DNA of 64,000 bases from Chloroflexota bacterium (GCA_009838735.1 VXQZ01000037.1:165370-229369); one strand, 5' to 3'. Shown: positions 49,764 to 59,704, numbered from the stretch's first letter. Numbers and translations are program-made. The notes: generated by a model from the sequence alone, not told the origin.

Positions 49764-51504
49764 TTCTGGCCTCCTCCGCCAAGTGTATCGCGCAGTTTAG
49801 GATGTCAGCCAGTTGCGAGGGAACGCCCGTGACGCCATTTCGCCTGATCTCGTTGGCCACCTCAACGGCAGCGGGAATCTTTGCTTTGTTGGCTTGGGAT
49901 CTGGACACCTGCTCCCAGTACTCGAGAGATCCTTGTGACGCAGTTACATTGCTGGCCTTGTTCTGCGAGATGTAACTCTTGTACACATAGCCATACCCTT
50001 CCACACTCAAGAACACTTCCAAGGTGCCATGCTGTAGTTGGCTGATGTGTTGTGTAGCTTGCCTGCCTGCGAGTTGTTTCTCGGCGGCCTTGACGTAGTC
50101 ATCGCCTGCTTTGTCATTGTCTGCAACGAGATGCCATTCTATGCCCATCGAATCGGCAAACGTGGTCAGCGCCTCAACCCCGACGCCGATCTGTCTGTAC
50201 TCGATGAAACTCACGCCTTCGTATGCGAGATTGCGATTCATTGCCTCGGCGCATCCCTCTAGAATCAACCGATCCGCTTCACCCTCTACTAACAGCCAAC
50301 AGCGAGCAAACAATACGCTTCCTCGGTTTGAACGAATGTGGTAGTTCACCTTCCTCATCTCGTCCTCGTCGAGAATACCTGTTGTCAGATGGTGAACGGT
50401 GATTTCGCCATTCTTGCGCCGCAAACGTCGCAAGGATGTAATCGAACAGGCCCCAACGAGATCGCCTGAATGAGAGGTGAGTAGCTTCTGGCCGCTGAGG
50501 CCCTGCAGGAGAGTAGCCACTGAGTGGATTGCTGCAGGGTGCAAGTGGGCCTCAGGCTCCTCGAGGGCCAGTATCGGCGTCGTGTCGTCCCGGTAGGTGT
50601 CTGTCATCCTGCTCTGCAGGAAGGCGTCGAACAGACAAACGACCGCCAAGCTCTGAGTCCCTTCCCCATGTCTGCCGATAGGCAGGCGAGCGCCGGTGAC
50701 TGATGAGAGCATCACCTGCGTCCGTGACAGAATGTCGAACACTCTTGAGGGGATTGCCTCAATGCCCACCGGGTCATCAGTCGCCAAAGGCACAATCGTC
50801 TTCGTGTTGCTCAGTCGCTCCTCGATGGCACCGAATGATTCGTTTGCATCGAGAACCCTCTGGTTCAGATGAGCGAGCTCCTCTTCCAATTCTTGTCTGA
50901 CGTCGGGTTCCATCTTCGAGAATCGAACGAAGGGCCTCCAGAACTGCCCCCGTGGCGTAAACTCCTGCGCGGAGTCGCGGAGCGCAGACAGGTAGAAGAC
51001 TGGCACCAGTTGTCGCAGGGCGTCTAGCAAGGCAGGATTCCGTGCGCCAACCAATTCGTCGCCGGCAGGATTCAGGAAGGTCCAAGCCGTGACGAAGTCG
51101 CCCAGGAGATCGTCGAACTGGCTTCGGACTCTAAAAGTCACTGCCTGTTTGTCGTCCGCCGATACCTGTACCGCTTCTCCCAGTGCTTGGACGACTTCGT
51201 CTGGCCATTCGCCTTCCGACCGTTCGAGGAATCGGAGAGTGATCTCAATCCCATCGCTGTCAGAGGGTTGACTGTCCTTGGTTGGAAGGCGATAGTCATA
51301 TTCTGAGAATGCGCCTCCTCGCCTCCCGAGCCTTCGGCTCAAACAGACCTCAAGGGCCGCAAGAATCGTGGACTTTCCGGTGTTGTTTTCGCCGATCAAG
51401 ACCGTGGTTTCGTCCAGCTTCAACTCGAGCCGACGGATGCCTCTGAAGTTCTTTATCTCGATCTGGTCCAAGAACACTGCGTGAGTCCTCCCTTGGTCAC
51501 TCAT
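49756..51504 (-). CDS. gajA: Gabija GajA-like OLD-family ATP-dependent nuclease (ATPase + TOPRIM)
   Basis: FLDQIEIKNFRGIRRLELKLDETTVLIGENNTGKSTIL; LALEEPEAHLHP; TOPRIM LLVEGEADRLILEGCAEAM...WHLVADNDKAGDDY. Start set at MSDQGRTHAVFLDQ (51504). Confidence 0.88.
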   Translation of the reverse strand: MSDQGRTHAVFLDQIEIKNFRGIRRLELKLDETTVLIGENNTGKSTILAALEVCLSRRLGRRGGAFSEYDYRLPTKDSQPSDSDGIEITLRFLERSEGEWPDEVVQALGEAVQVSADDKQAVTFRVRSQFDDLLGDFVTAWTFLNPAGDELVGARNPALLDALRQLVPVFYLSALRDSAQEFTPRGQFWRPFVRFSKMEPDVRQELEEELAHLNQRVLDANESFGAIEERLSNTKTIVPLATDDPVGIEAIPSRVFDILSRTQVMLSSVTGARLPIGRHGEGTQSLAVVCLFDAFLQSRMTDTYRDDTTPILALEEPEAHLHPAAIHSVATLLQGLSGQKLLTSHSGDLVGACSITSLRRLRRKNGEITVHHLTTGILDEDEMRKVNYHIRSNRGSVLFARCWLLVEGEADRLILEGCAEAMNRNLAYEGVSFIEYRQIGVGVEALTTFADSMGIEWHLVADNDKAGDDYVKAAEKQLAGRQATQHISQLQHGTLEVFLSVEGYGYVYKSYISQNKASNVTASQGSLEYWEQVSRSQANKAKIPAAVEVANEIRRNGVTGVPSQLADILNCAIHLAEEARNG

Positions 51505-51568
51505 CGACCACTGTAGGTGGCGATCTGAATGCGGCAAAGGCACGGAGCACGACCTACCTGGGACCAGC

Positions 51569-51840
51569 TCACATGGAAGGCACCATGACTTCCACGACCG
51601 CAAGGTGGATCCCGTTGAAGTGAGAAATGTCGCGCCAGTCGTATCGGGCGGCGATCCATCGGAAGCCCTTGAGACGCTTGACGAAGCACTCAACCTCGAT
51701 GCGACACAGTCACGACGGACATCGTAGGTCCGAAGTGGGTGCCGATTGGATGTGCGCAAATCGAGCGAGAGGTTGCCGAGCGATCACGGAGGCTCCGAAG
51801 TCGGTCGCCTTCGTCGGCACCACTCACGAGCAGAGCTGAG
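51569..51840 (-). pseudogene. IS5-family transposase remnant
   Basis: Minus-frame fragment CRIEVECFVKRLKGFRWIAARYDWRDISHFNGIHLAVVEVM* resembles the IS5 C-terminal R-IE-xF-xxLK-xFRRIATRYD motif; upstream pieces only in other frames. Confidence 0.55.
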
Positions 51841-52238
51841 CGAGGCGAGACCGGGCAGAGCCTGCGCAGCGATGCGCGTTTGACAGGTCCCGGGGCAGCC
51901 TGACCAGAGCAGAGCGTCCGCGTTGTAGGAACTCACTCGCCGCCCGCATTGGCTTGCAGGTTGTTGAGCAAGCCGCAGTTCGAGCGACAGTTGCCTTGTC
52001 GCCCCTCTTCTTGGGCGTTCCGCGTCCGAAATCGGTTTCAGAACCCCTCGGATGCAGACTCACCCGGGTCCTCTCGGTCCCGCACTCTGTGCATCAGGGG
52101 AACTCCAGGTGTGGAACGCACCCGGAGCATCCTCGCTTCCGCTGACGCTGAGCCGTTCTTCGAAACCAGCGTCTGACTTCGATGTTGGGCAGACCGGCAT
52201 ACCGGTACGCCAGGACGAGCAACGGCACACGGGGTCGG

Positions 52239-52580
52239 TCATCCTTTCTCCAGCAGATCAGAGACCTCGCGGATACGCACAGGAAAAGTGAGCGTGATCG
52301 TGCTCCAGTCACGGCGATTGTCGAGGCCGTCGTAGCGGTGGACGAGGACGGCTCGCACACCGATGACCGCGTTGTGCTCGGTGATGCGTGCGGCAAGCGA
52401 TTGGTCGCGAACCGACAATTGGGCCGTTGCTTCGCAGAGGATCGTCAGCTGATGCTCGACGGGCGAGCGGAGAAGGATGTCGTACTCGGCGAAGCTCTTG
52501 CCGTCCGCGAACTGGGTGACCAAGAGCGCGGCGTCAAGAATGTCGCGCAGGTACTTGTTGGCCCTGGGCCGTGTACAGGG
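52239..52580 (-). CDS. hepT: HepT-like HEPN toxin (start unclear)
   Basis: Frame reads KYLRDILDAALLVTQFADGKSFAEYDILLRSPVEHQLTILCEATAQLS...RITEHNAVIGVRAVLVHRYDGLD; HEPN motif RAVLVHRY (Rx4HxY). No ATG in frame at the expected position. Confidence 0.7.
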   Translation of the reverse strand, partial: PCTRPRANKYLRDILDAALLVTQFADGKSFAEYDILLRSPVEHQLTILCEATAQLSVRDQSLAARITEHNAVIGVRAVLVHRYDGLDNRRDWSTITLTFPVRIREVSDLLEKG

Positions 52581-52908
52581 ACGTCCTGATCTCTGCGACT
52601 GCCTTTGCGAAGTATGGGTTGCGAAATGGCTGATCGATCACGAGATCAACTGGGCGATCGAAGACTCTGACGAGGGCTGCCTGTAGCTCGAGGTGCTTGC
52701 TAAACCACGGATCCGGGTCGGCATCGGGCCGATAGGCGACTATGAAATCAAGGTCACTGCTCTCCGGATGGAACTCGCCGCTGGCGGCTGAGCCGAACAA
52801 GTCGAGCCGCTCCACCTGATACAAGCGGCACAGTTCGGCGACCTCGCCACTGTGGTCGGCGATCAGAGAGTTCACGGCAATTCCCTCGGCGCTCACTCGT
52901 TCCTCCAC
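52534..52908 (-). CDS. mntA: MntA-like minimal nucleotidyltransferase (HepT partner)
   Basis: LDLFGSAASGEFHPESSDLDFIVAY, the GSx10DxD nucleotidyltransferase motif, just upstream of the HepT-like gene. Confidence 0.8.
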   Translation of the reverse strand: MEERVSAEGIAVNSLIADHSGEVAELCRLYQVERLDLFGSAASGEFHPESSDLDFIVAYRPDADPDPWFSKHLELQAALVRVFDRPVDLVIDQPFRNPYFAKAVAEIRTSLYTAQGQQVPARHS

Positions 52909-53365
52909 GGGTTCAGCCTACCCAATCTCTGGGTGTCCGATATCTCTACTTTGGCCTACTGACAAGGGGCCTGGCTAATCCATTGCTCGGACGACACGCT
53001 GTCCTCACACTCACGGGCAAGACCCGGCTGGCCGATACAAGACTCCGACGACTGCCAACTGTTCTCAACGAGCTAGCCGCTCTTCTTCCTCTGCAGCTGG
53101 CTACATCCGCGCGCGGACCGTCAGCGGGCCGGCTCGCCGTTAGCCCAAACCGCCCAATCCGCTGTCCAGCCCTGAGCCAACCTTCGCTCATAGCCGACAT
53201 GCAGGAGTGGCCTGGCTATGTTTTCCTGTGTGGTGAACGATGTATTGGATACCATCGGCCAACGGTTCTGATCGCGCGAGAAACACCAGGCCCAGTGACT
53301 GCCAGCGCATCACCTTTCGGCCTGTTGTCCAGGAGCAAGAGCCCCCCAAATCGAATACCGTACAC

Positions 53366-54154
53366 ATGAGCAACACACAGTCGGGGCGGTTGATGTCCGT
53401 TCGCGTCTCGGGATTCGCCAAGGGCCTGGTCCGCTGCCTCGATTTCGAGTCGGTCTCGGTCGAGGAGCTAGATCGCGTGCTCGTGGACGTCGCCGAGACG
53501 CTGGAGATGGACTACATCGACCCATCGGCTGACTCCCCATTCATCCGCTCCGGTGCGCCTTTCGCGGACCTCGTCTTCGTCCAGCACGGCACGGCCGTGC
53601 CCTGGCAATCCCCGCACTCCGAACTCGCGGCACCGTTCCTGATCGGCGTGCACGAGTTCCTGATGGATGCGGAGCGCTGGGTGGCCAGCTACTCCGCAAT
53701 CACCGAAGCGGTCGTGGTGAGGATTCCGAAGGTTGTGATGGGGCGGGTCGTGGACGAGCTGCCGTCCGTGCGCGAGCGGATGCACGAACTGGTGATGCGC
53801 CGGCTGGCTCGCTACTACTGGATCTCCCTTGCGACCAGCGGCGCGCCCGGCTCTCGGGTAGCGGCGGCGCTGGTCTCCCGGCTGGCGCTGGATGACCGGG
53901 ACTACGGCGCCGATCGCCGGATCGCGGTGCGCCAGACGGACATCGCGCGGCTGACGACGATGTCGCGCTCGGGGGTGTCGGTCGGCCTGGCCGAGCTGGC
54001 CAGGGAGCAGGTGGTCGAGTGGGGCGACCGGCCGGGGGCGCGGTTCCGAGGCGAGGTGCTGGTCCCGGACGTGGATCTGCTCAAGGACTACGCCTTCCTC
54101 GACATGCGTACGCGCGAGATCCGCCCGCTTCTGACCGGTGAAGGCGGCGAGTGA
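53366..54154 (+). CDS. Crp/Fnr-like transcriptional regulator
   Basis: cNMP-binding-like N-terminus, C-terminal winged HTH VRQTDIARLTTMSRSGVSVGLAELAREQVVEW. Confidence 0.6.
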   Translation: MSNTQSGRLMSVRVSGFAKGLVRCLDFESVSVEELDRVLVDVAETLEMDYIDPSADSPFIRSGAPFADLVFVQHGTAVPWQSPHSELAAPFLIGVHEFLMDAERWVASYSAITEAVVVRIPKVVMGRVVDELPSVRERMHELVMRRLARYYWISLATSGAPGSRVAAALVSRLALDDRDYGADRRIAVRQTDIARLTTMSRSGVSVGLAELAREQVVEWGDRPGARFRGEVLVPDVDLLKDYAFLDMRTREIRPLLTGEGGE

Positions 54155-54431
54155 GGCGGTCGCCCAGCGCCGGATCCCGCTCCGCGCCTGAGTGGTCCAA
54201 CCGCGGGCTCAGAGCCGCCTGCGCGCGGCTTCCCTGGTAGCAATCAATACCCCGCGGCAGATCTGTCGCACCTTCACACGCAGCCGCATTGGTCCCGAAT
54301 CATCGCGATCGATTGCACACTCCGTCGCGGCCTTGGCGGGCCGCTGACCGGATACGCCGGCGGCCTGCATCGCAATGCGCACATCGCCGTATTAGGTTTT
54401 CCACAGCATCAGTGTTGTACTTCAACAGGCA

Positions 54432-54461
54432 TTGACAACGCTTGTAGAACAGCGATACCTT
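54432..54461 (+). promoter_or_regulatory. Candidate sigma-70-like promoter for the small HTH genes
   Basis: TTGACA, 18-nt spacer, TACCTT; preceded by small inverted repeat TGTTG-TACTT-CAACA (54413-54427). Confidence 0.35.
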
Positions 54462-54562
54462 CGACCTAACACAGAACACTTGTACCGCAGAAGAGATGTG
54501 CGCCATGACCCTGTCCGCCTCCGATCTGATTGAGATTCCGGTTGATATGAGAGACGGACGTA

Positions 54563-54748
54563 ATGCGTATGCGGGAGATGACGGAGGACGAGCAGCAAAC
54601 CCTGCGCGCTGGGCTGCGGATCGTTGCGCGGATGATCGCGCGGCGCCACCTGGCCCGGCAGGCGGCAGAGGGCGCCGAGGCAATGGAACCTGATGACGAC
54701 GCGGAGAGCGCCACCTCTGGCGGCGTTCAAAGCGGAGTCGAACGATGA
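54563..54748 (+). CDS. Small hypothetical protein (61 aa) ahead of two HTH genes
   Basis: MRMREMTEDEQQTLRAGLRIVARMIARRHLARQ...; 4-bp overlap with next gene. Confidence 0.5.
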   Translation: MRMREMTEDEQQTLRAGLRIVARMIARRHLARQAAEGAEAMEPDDDAESATSGGVQSGVER

Positions 54749-55041
54749 ACAGACGCGGAACGAGGAGACGACTGCAATTCGCGCCGGGCGAAGCCCAGCT
54801 GCCCGCCGATTTCGGCGAGCGGCTGACGGCGATCAAGCGGCGCGCCGGCCTGACCTGGGAGGAGATGGCCGAAGCGCTGGGCGTGGACGACCGCCAGCTC
54901 TTGCGCTGGCGGCGCGGGTCCTGCCCCTCGGGCGGCTCGATGTTCTCGCTGATCCGGCTGGCGTCACAGCTGCCCGGCGGCCTCAAGGAACTGCTAGGCG
55001 ACGACCCCAGCGCGGCCCCGCGGAAGGAGCGCTTCCGATGA
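54745..55041 (+). CDS. XRE-like HTH protein (98 aa)
   Basis: FGERLTAIKRRAGLTWEEMAEALGVDDRQLLRWRRG; ATGA overlap with the following gene. Confidence 0.75.
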   Translation: MNRRGTRRRLQFAPGEAQLPADFGERLTAIKRRAGLTWEEMAEALGVDDRQLLRWRRGSCPSGGSMFSLIRLASQLPGGLKELLGDDPSAAPRKERFR

Positions 55042-55403
55042 TCCAGGCGCGAGCTTATGACTACCGGCCCACGGGTGCCCGGTTTCCCGACGACTTCCCG
55101 CAGCGCCTCGAGCGCCTGCGGGCGGCGTCGGGTCTGACCTGGCGGCGGCTGGCGCGGGAACTGGGCGTGGGCGTGCGCTCGCTCTACCGCTGGCGGGCCG
55201 GAACGCGGCCGGACGCCGCTCACATGCTGGCGATCGTGGAGTTCGCCACGGAGCGGGAGCTATTGCAGTGTCTGTTGACCGGAACGGATGAGGGTGAGGC
55301 GGACGAGCGCCAGGCGCGGCTGTTCGGGGAGGATGTGTGGGCGGGGTTGTGCGGCGGCGGCGCGGCGAGCGACGGAGCCCAAGACACCAGGCGAGCGGCC
55401 TAG
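55038..55403 (+). CDS. XRE-like HTH protein (121 aa), paralog of the preceding gene
   Basis: FPQRLERLRAASGLTWRRLARELGVGVRSLYRWRAGTRPDAAHMLAIVEFA; ATG at 55038. Confidence 0.75.
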   Translation: MIQARAYDYRPTGARFPDDFPQRLERLRAASGLTWRRLARELGVGVRSLYRWRAGTRPDAAHMLAIVEFATERELLQCLLTGTDEGEADERQARLFGEDVWAGLCGGGAASDGAQDTRRAA

Positions 55404-55425
55404 CCGGACCGCCTCGAGCTGACGC

Positions 55426-57063
55426 TCAGTCCAGGCCGCGCGGCGCCCTGTGCTCGATCGAGCGCCAGGCGCGGCCCAGGGGACCGTGCTGTTCGAGCCT
55501 CAAGCGGTCGGAGACCAGCAGCGGCAGGGGCACCTCAGCCCGGGCGACGGCGTCTGCGGCGATGCGGAGGAAGTGATCGGCGGCCAGCTCGTCCTCGAAC
55601 ACCACCAGCACCCTGGGCAGGAGGCCATGGTCCTCGATCGGCCGAGCGGTGGCGTAGTAGCGCAGGTAGGGCGCGAGCCGGGCCGCCATCGTCGCCGGAC
55701 GCACGGCGCGCCGCTCCCATTCGAGGAAGAACCCCTGCTCGCCTGAGGGCGTCTCCACGAGCGCGTAGGCGTCAGGTTGGATCGAGCGCATGCGCTCAAA
55801 TGACCGGAAGTAGCGCGAGGCGCGGTGGGGCGGGTCGAGCTGGACCAGCCGGGCGCCCTGCTCGCGCGCCTGGCGGGCCAGCAGCGTGTTGAACCAGTGC
55901 ACCGACTCGGTGTGCTCGAGGTTGCGCAAGAGCTGGCGCGAGCAGATCCCTGCGACGTTGCGCCAGTCGAACGCCTCTCCCGCCCAGCGCGGTTCGGGGC
56001 TCCAGCGCTTGCGCGCGATGCCGACCGAGGTGCGGTCGCGGCGGGCCAGGTAGGCGAGGCCGCGGTCGGAGAGCGCGAGCCGCGGCACGCCCGCTCGGGT
56101 GAGTCTCGTAATCAGACCCAGTTCGTCCAGCCGCGCGAGCAACTGCGTCAGCCGGCGCCGGCCGACGCCGAGCAGCGCCGCCAAGTGGCCGGGCCTGAGC
56201 CAAGGCCAGTCGCCGACGAGGTCGAGCGCGCGTTTCTCGGCCGTGGTGAGCGCGGCGGGCAGCATCCACGAGGCGCGGGCGAACCCGGGATCCAGCGGTT
56301 CGGGCATCGAGACGCGGACCAGGGGCCGCTCCGACCGTTCGCCCGAGGCCGGCAGCGCGTAACCGAGCGCCTCGCGCAGGGTCAGTCGCGCCGCGCCGGT
56401 GGGACCGCGCCAGACGGCGGCCTCGGCGCCGGCCAGGGCGACATCGCGTTCGAGCGCGAGGAACGCAATCGCCGGCGGTCCCGCGACCAGCCGCCGCGCG
56501 TGGCGCAGGCGGGTCTCGTCGGGACAGAGTATGAGCACCGCGCCGTGGCCGGGGGTCTCCTTGAGCCGGCGGATGCGCTTGGCGAACCCGGTCCGGTCCG
56601 CCGTCCGGCCCTGGCGCACCACGGCCGCGCGGAGGTCACCTGGCAACTCCAGCAGGGCGTCCATCGGCGCGGCCCTGAGCCAGGGCAGATCCAAGGGGAA
56701 GGCAAACTGGGCGGCCTGCTCGGCCAGGCGGTAGATCACGGCGGCTAAGTCCAGTCGTTCGAGCAGCAGCCGGCGCCACTGCTCGGAGACGGGCCGAGTG
56801 CGCAACAGCTGGGTGACAGGCACGCCTTCCTCCGAGGCCAGCCGGCGCACACCCCTGGCGGTCAGGCAGAACCGGCGGGTCGGGGTGACCAGTTCCGAGG
56901 CCTGGCCGACCGACTCCACCAAGCCGGCCTCAGTGAAGCGGTCGATTCGCTGGTAGACGGCGGCGCGCGAACGGCCCGAGAGCGCGGCCAGCTCCAGCCG
57001 GTCGAGGAACGGCATCCGGGCCAGCGTCACGAGCAGCTCGACGTCTCCGGGGTAGAGCCTCAT
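55426..57063 (-). CDS. Winged-helix protein, replication-relaxation family-like, next to the conjugation genes
   Basis: N-terminal HTH LVTLARMPFLDRLELAALSGRSRAAVYQRIDRFTEAGLVESV, second HTH LRPGHLAALLGVGRRRLTQLLARLDELGLITRL; 4-bp overlap with the T4CP gene. Confidence 0.55.
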   Translation of the reverse strand: MRLYPGDVELLVTLARMPFLDRLELAALSGRSRAAVYQRIDRFTEAGLVESVGQASELVTPTRRFCLTARGVRRLASEEGVPVTQLLRTRPVSEQWRRLLLERLDLAAVIYRLAEQAAQFAFPLDLPWLRAAPMDALLELPGDLRAAVVRQGRTADRTGFAKRIRRLKETPGHGAVLILCPDETRLRHARRLVAGPPAIAFLALERDVALAGAEAAVWRGPTGAARLTLREALGYALPASGERSERPLVRVSMPEPLDPGFARASWMLPAALTTAEKRALDLVGDWPWLRPGHLAALLGVGRRRLTQLLARLDELGLITRLTRAGVPRLALSDRGLAYLARRDRTSVGIARKRWSPEPRWAGEAFDWRNVAGICSRQLLRNLEHTESVHWFNTLLARQAREQGARLVQLDPPHRASRYFRSFERMRSIQPDAYALVETPSGEQGFFLEWERRAVRPATMAARLAPYLRYYATARPIEDHGLLPRVLVVFEDELAADHFLRIAADAVARAEVPLPLLVSDRLRLEQHGPLGRAWRSIEHRAPRGLD

Positions 57064-59654
57064 TGTTCGGCTCCGTCCCGCTCGGCCGGCGTGGCCTCAC
57101 CGGGTTTCTTCCGGTCGCGCGTCTTCGGCTCGGGCCGCGCGGCCTTGGGCTTCTGCTGCTTCTTCTGCTGCTGTTGTGGCGTCTTGTCCGCTTCGCGCCA
57201 GGCTTCCATCTGCTCGCGGAACTCGGCCACCGCCCGCTGGCGCTCCGTCTGCTGCCGCTCCAACTCATGCGCCGAGGTGACGTAGGTCGAAGCGGCCTCG
57301 CGGATCCGTGCCGCCCGCAGCGGGTCGCCCGGATCGGGCTTGCGCACCGTCATCGAAAAGACCGGCATCCGCTGGGTGCCGACCGTGGCCCGCACGTAGC
57401 AGTGATGCACGGGCTGGGAGACCACATCTTCTTCAGAGACCCGCTCGCGGCCCAGCTCCCAGAGCAGGTCGCGGGCGTCCTCGCCCGAGACCTGGAAGAC
57501 GCAGAGACAGCCGACGTTGGCCATCAGCGTGTGACGCATCGTCGGCGAGAGGTCCTGGAGCTTGGCCAGACTCTGAGTGGCGAGCACGAATGAGGCGCCG
57601 TACTTGCCCAGTTCGGCCAGCATCGACTCGAACTCGACACCGGGAATGGCCTGCATCTCGTCGACCACGACCAGCGCGCCGCGGCGCTGGTGCTGCGGCA
57701 GCCGTTCCTGCTCGCGGATGACCGAGTCGACCAGGTTGAGCAGCGACGCCCCGACCAGGGCGGCCACATCGCGGCCGACCGAACCCTGGGCGGTCGAGAC
57801 CAGGAGGATGCCGCCTTCGAGGATCGTCTTGCGCAGGTCGATCGTCGACTGCGGCTGGCCCAGGATCGCGCGGGCGCGGCGGGAGGAGGCGTAGTAGCTG
57901 AGCCGGGTCTGGACCGGGGCCAGGGCCTCGGCCCGGTACTCGCGGCGCCAGCCGCCGAAGTCCCGTGCCCACCATTCCAAGAGGAAGGGGTCGGAGACCC
58001 GGGTCAGCACTTCGGCCCGGAACCCGTCGTCGGTGAGCAGCCTGAGCCCGTCCAGGATCGTGTGCTGGCGATCGGGCTCGGTCAGGGGATGGCTGTTGGC
58101 CTCGTGCAGCGTCTTGACGGTGTGTTCGAGGATCGATTGCATCCGCGGCCCCCACTGCTCCCACAGCCCGCGGGCGACCCGTACGACCGAGTCGGCGGTC
58201 CGGTCGCGGTCCGCGAACACGCGCGCGTCGAGCAGGTTGATCCCCGGCGCGCCCGTGGGGTCGGCGAGGTCGATCAGCCGGACCTGGTTGACCAGCTCCT
58301 CCGGCGTCTCCTCGAGGATCGCCTGGACCAGGTCGGCGTGCGGGTCGATCACGACGACGGCGTCCGAGTCGAGCCCCTCGGCCTTGCGCTTGAGCTTGTG
58401 CCCGACGATGTGGCGCATCAGGGTCGACTTGCCCATCCTGGTGCGGGCCACATAGAGGTGGTGGCGACCCAGCAGGTCGTCGGGGAAGTGGACCGGTTCG
58501 CGGTCGGCCTCGCTGGTCGTCCCGACCGCGGCCCCGCCGGCCAGTTCGCCGACCGCCGGCGGCAGCGCGCGGGCGCCGGCGCGGGCCACGAGCGGCGACT
58601 CGTCGGCGGCCGAGGGCGGATGCCAGAGCGCCGCCGCCTCGCGCACCCCGAGGATGCTGCGACGGCGGAACATTCTTGGAGGACGCGGATGCAGGCGCGG
58701 CAGCCCCGGTTCCAGGGGCCCGATCTTGCCTGCTTCGAACTGCGCCCCGGAAGGATGGTCGTAGTGGCGGTAGGCCCCAGCCAGCCGCTCCAGCAGCTCC
58801 TCCGCCCGCTCTTCCTGCGAGCCCTCCGGCAGCACCGCGACCAGCTCCAACTCGGCCTCGAACGCGCCGCGCGAGATCTTCTCCTTGACCAGTTGCGGAT
58901 CGAAGTAGCGATTGCGCGACTTCTTCCACCTGCGCCAGCCCCAGCCACCTCCAATCAAGACGACGGCCGCCCCCGCGCAGAGCGCGGCCAGGTGCCAGAT
59001 CTCGCCCGCCTGCAGCCAGCGGTAGCCCTGGAAGAACCCGAACGCGGCCAGGCCGAGCACGGTCAGGGCCAGCGGGTCGGGACCTGTTCCCGACGGCGGC
59101 GGCGCATTGGGTTTGGGCTGGCGCTGGAGATGAGCGGGCTGCGCCTTCTCCTGGTAGTGGCGCGACCACTGGGGGCCCAAGGAGCGCAGCAGCAGACGCG
59201 AGACCAGCCGCTCGCCCTCCTTGAGGCCGGTGAGCGCGCCCAGGGGGGCGAGCAGCGGGTCCGAGCCCGGGTCGACCAGGTCCTGGTCGCGGAACACGCG
59301 TAGGGGCGCGTACTCGGGGCCCGAGGCGCGCAGCACCAGCGACCAGGCCTGCTCATCCTCGTCCAGGCGCATGTAATCGCGCTCAGAGGGCACGTCGCGC
59401 ACGCGGGCCTGGGGGTAGTGGACGCCGACTTGGCCGCGCACGATCTGGTCGCCCGCGCAGCGGACATAGAGGCCGATTGAGCGTTCGTCGGCCGCCAGTT
59501 CCAGCGCGAACGGCTCGGGCGCCGCGATCGAGCCGAGCAGGTTCTCGACGCCCAAGAGCGTCCTTTGTCCGGTGCGCGGCGGCGTGACCGCCAGCAGCGC
59601 CGGGCCCGACGGTTTGGCCGAGCGCCTGAACCATCTGAGTGGGTTCAACTTCAT
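57060..59654 (-). CDS. Type IV coupling-protein-like ATPase (VirD4/TraD-like)
   Basis: HHLYVARTRMGKSTLMRHIVGHKL; VVVIDPHADLVQAILEE; GALVVVDEMQAIPGVEFESMLAELGKYGASFVLATQSLAKL; N-terminal TM region. Confidence 0.85.
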   Translation of the reverse strand: MKLNPLRWFRRSAKPSGPALLAVTPPRTGQRTLLGVENLLGSIAAPEPFALELAADERSIGLYVRCAGDQIVRGQVGVHYPQARVRDVPSERDYMRLDEDEQAWSLVLRASGPEYAPLRVFRDQDLVDPGSDPLLAPLGALTGLKEGERLVSRLLLRSLGPQWSRHYQEKAQPAHLQRQPKPNAPPPSGTGPDPLALTVLGLAAFGFFQGYRWLQAGEIWHLAALCAGAAVVLIGGGWGWRRWKKSRNRYFDPQLVKEKISRGAFEAELELVAVLPEGSQEERAEELLERLAGAYRHYDHPSGAQFEAGKIGPLEPGLPRLHPRPPRMFRRRSILGVREAAALWHPPSAADESPLVARAGARALPPAVGELAGGAAVGTTSEADREPVHFPDDLLGRHHLYVARTRMGKSTLMRHIVGHKLKRKAEGLDSDAVVVIDPHADLVQAILEETPEELVNQVRLIDLADPTGAPGINLLDARVFADRDRTADSVVRVARGLWEQWGPRMQSILEHTVKTLHEANSHPLTEPDRQHTILDGLRLLTDDGFRAEVLTRVSDPFLLEWWARDFGGWRREYRAEALAPVQTRLSYYASSRRARAILGQPQSTIDLRKTILEGGILLVSTAQGSVGRDVAALVGASLLNLVDSVIREQERLPQHQRRGALVVVDEMQAIPGVEFESMLAELGKYGASFVLATQSLAKLQDLSPTMRHTLMANVGCLCVFQVSGEDARDLLWELGRERVSEEDVVSQPVHHCYVRATVGTQRMPVFSMTVRKPDPGDPLRAARIREAASTYVTSAHELERQQTERQRAVAEFREQMEAWREADKTPQQQQKKQQKPKAARPEPKTRDRKKPGEATPAERDGAEQ

Positions 59655-59704
59655 CTGAGTGTCCTTTCGTTATGTCGGTCAGTGGGAGCGGGCCATCGGG
59701 CGGC

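Noticed and set aside
57690-59303. 537-aa plus-strand ORF
   Set aside because: Antisense to the T4CP-like gene; composition typical of a GC-driven shadow ORF.
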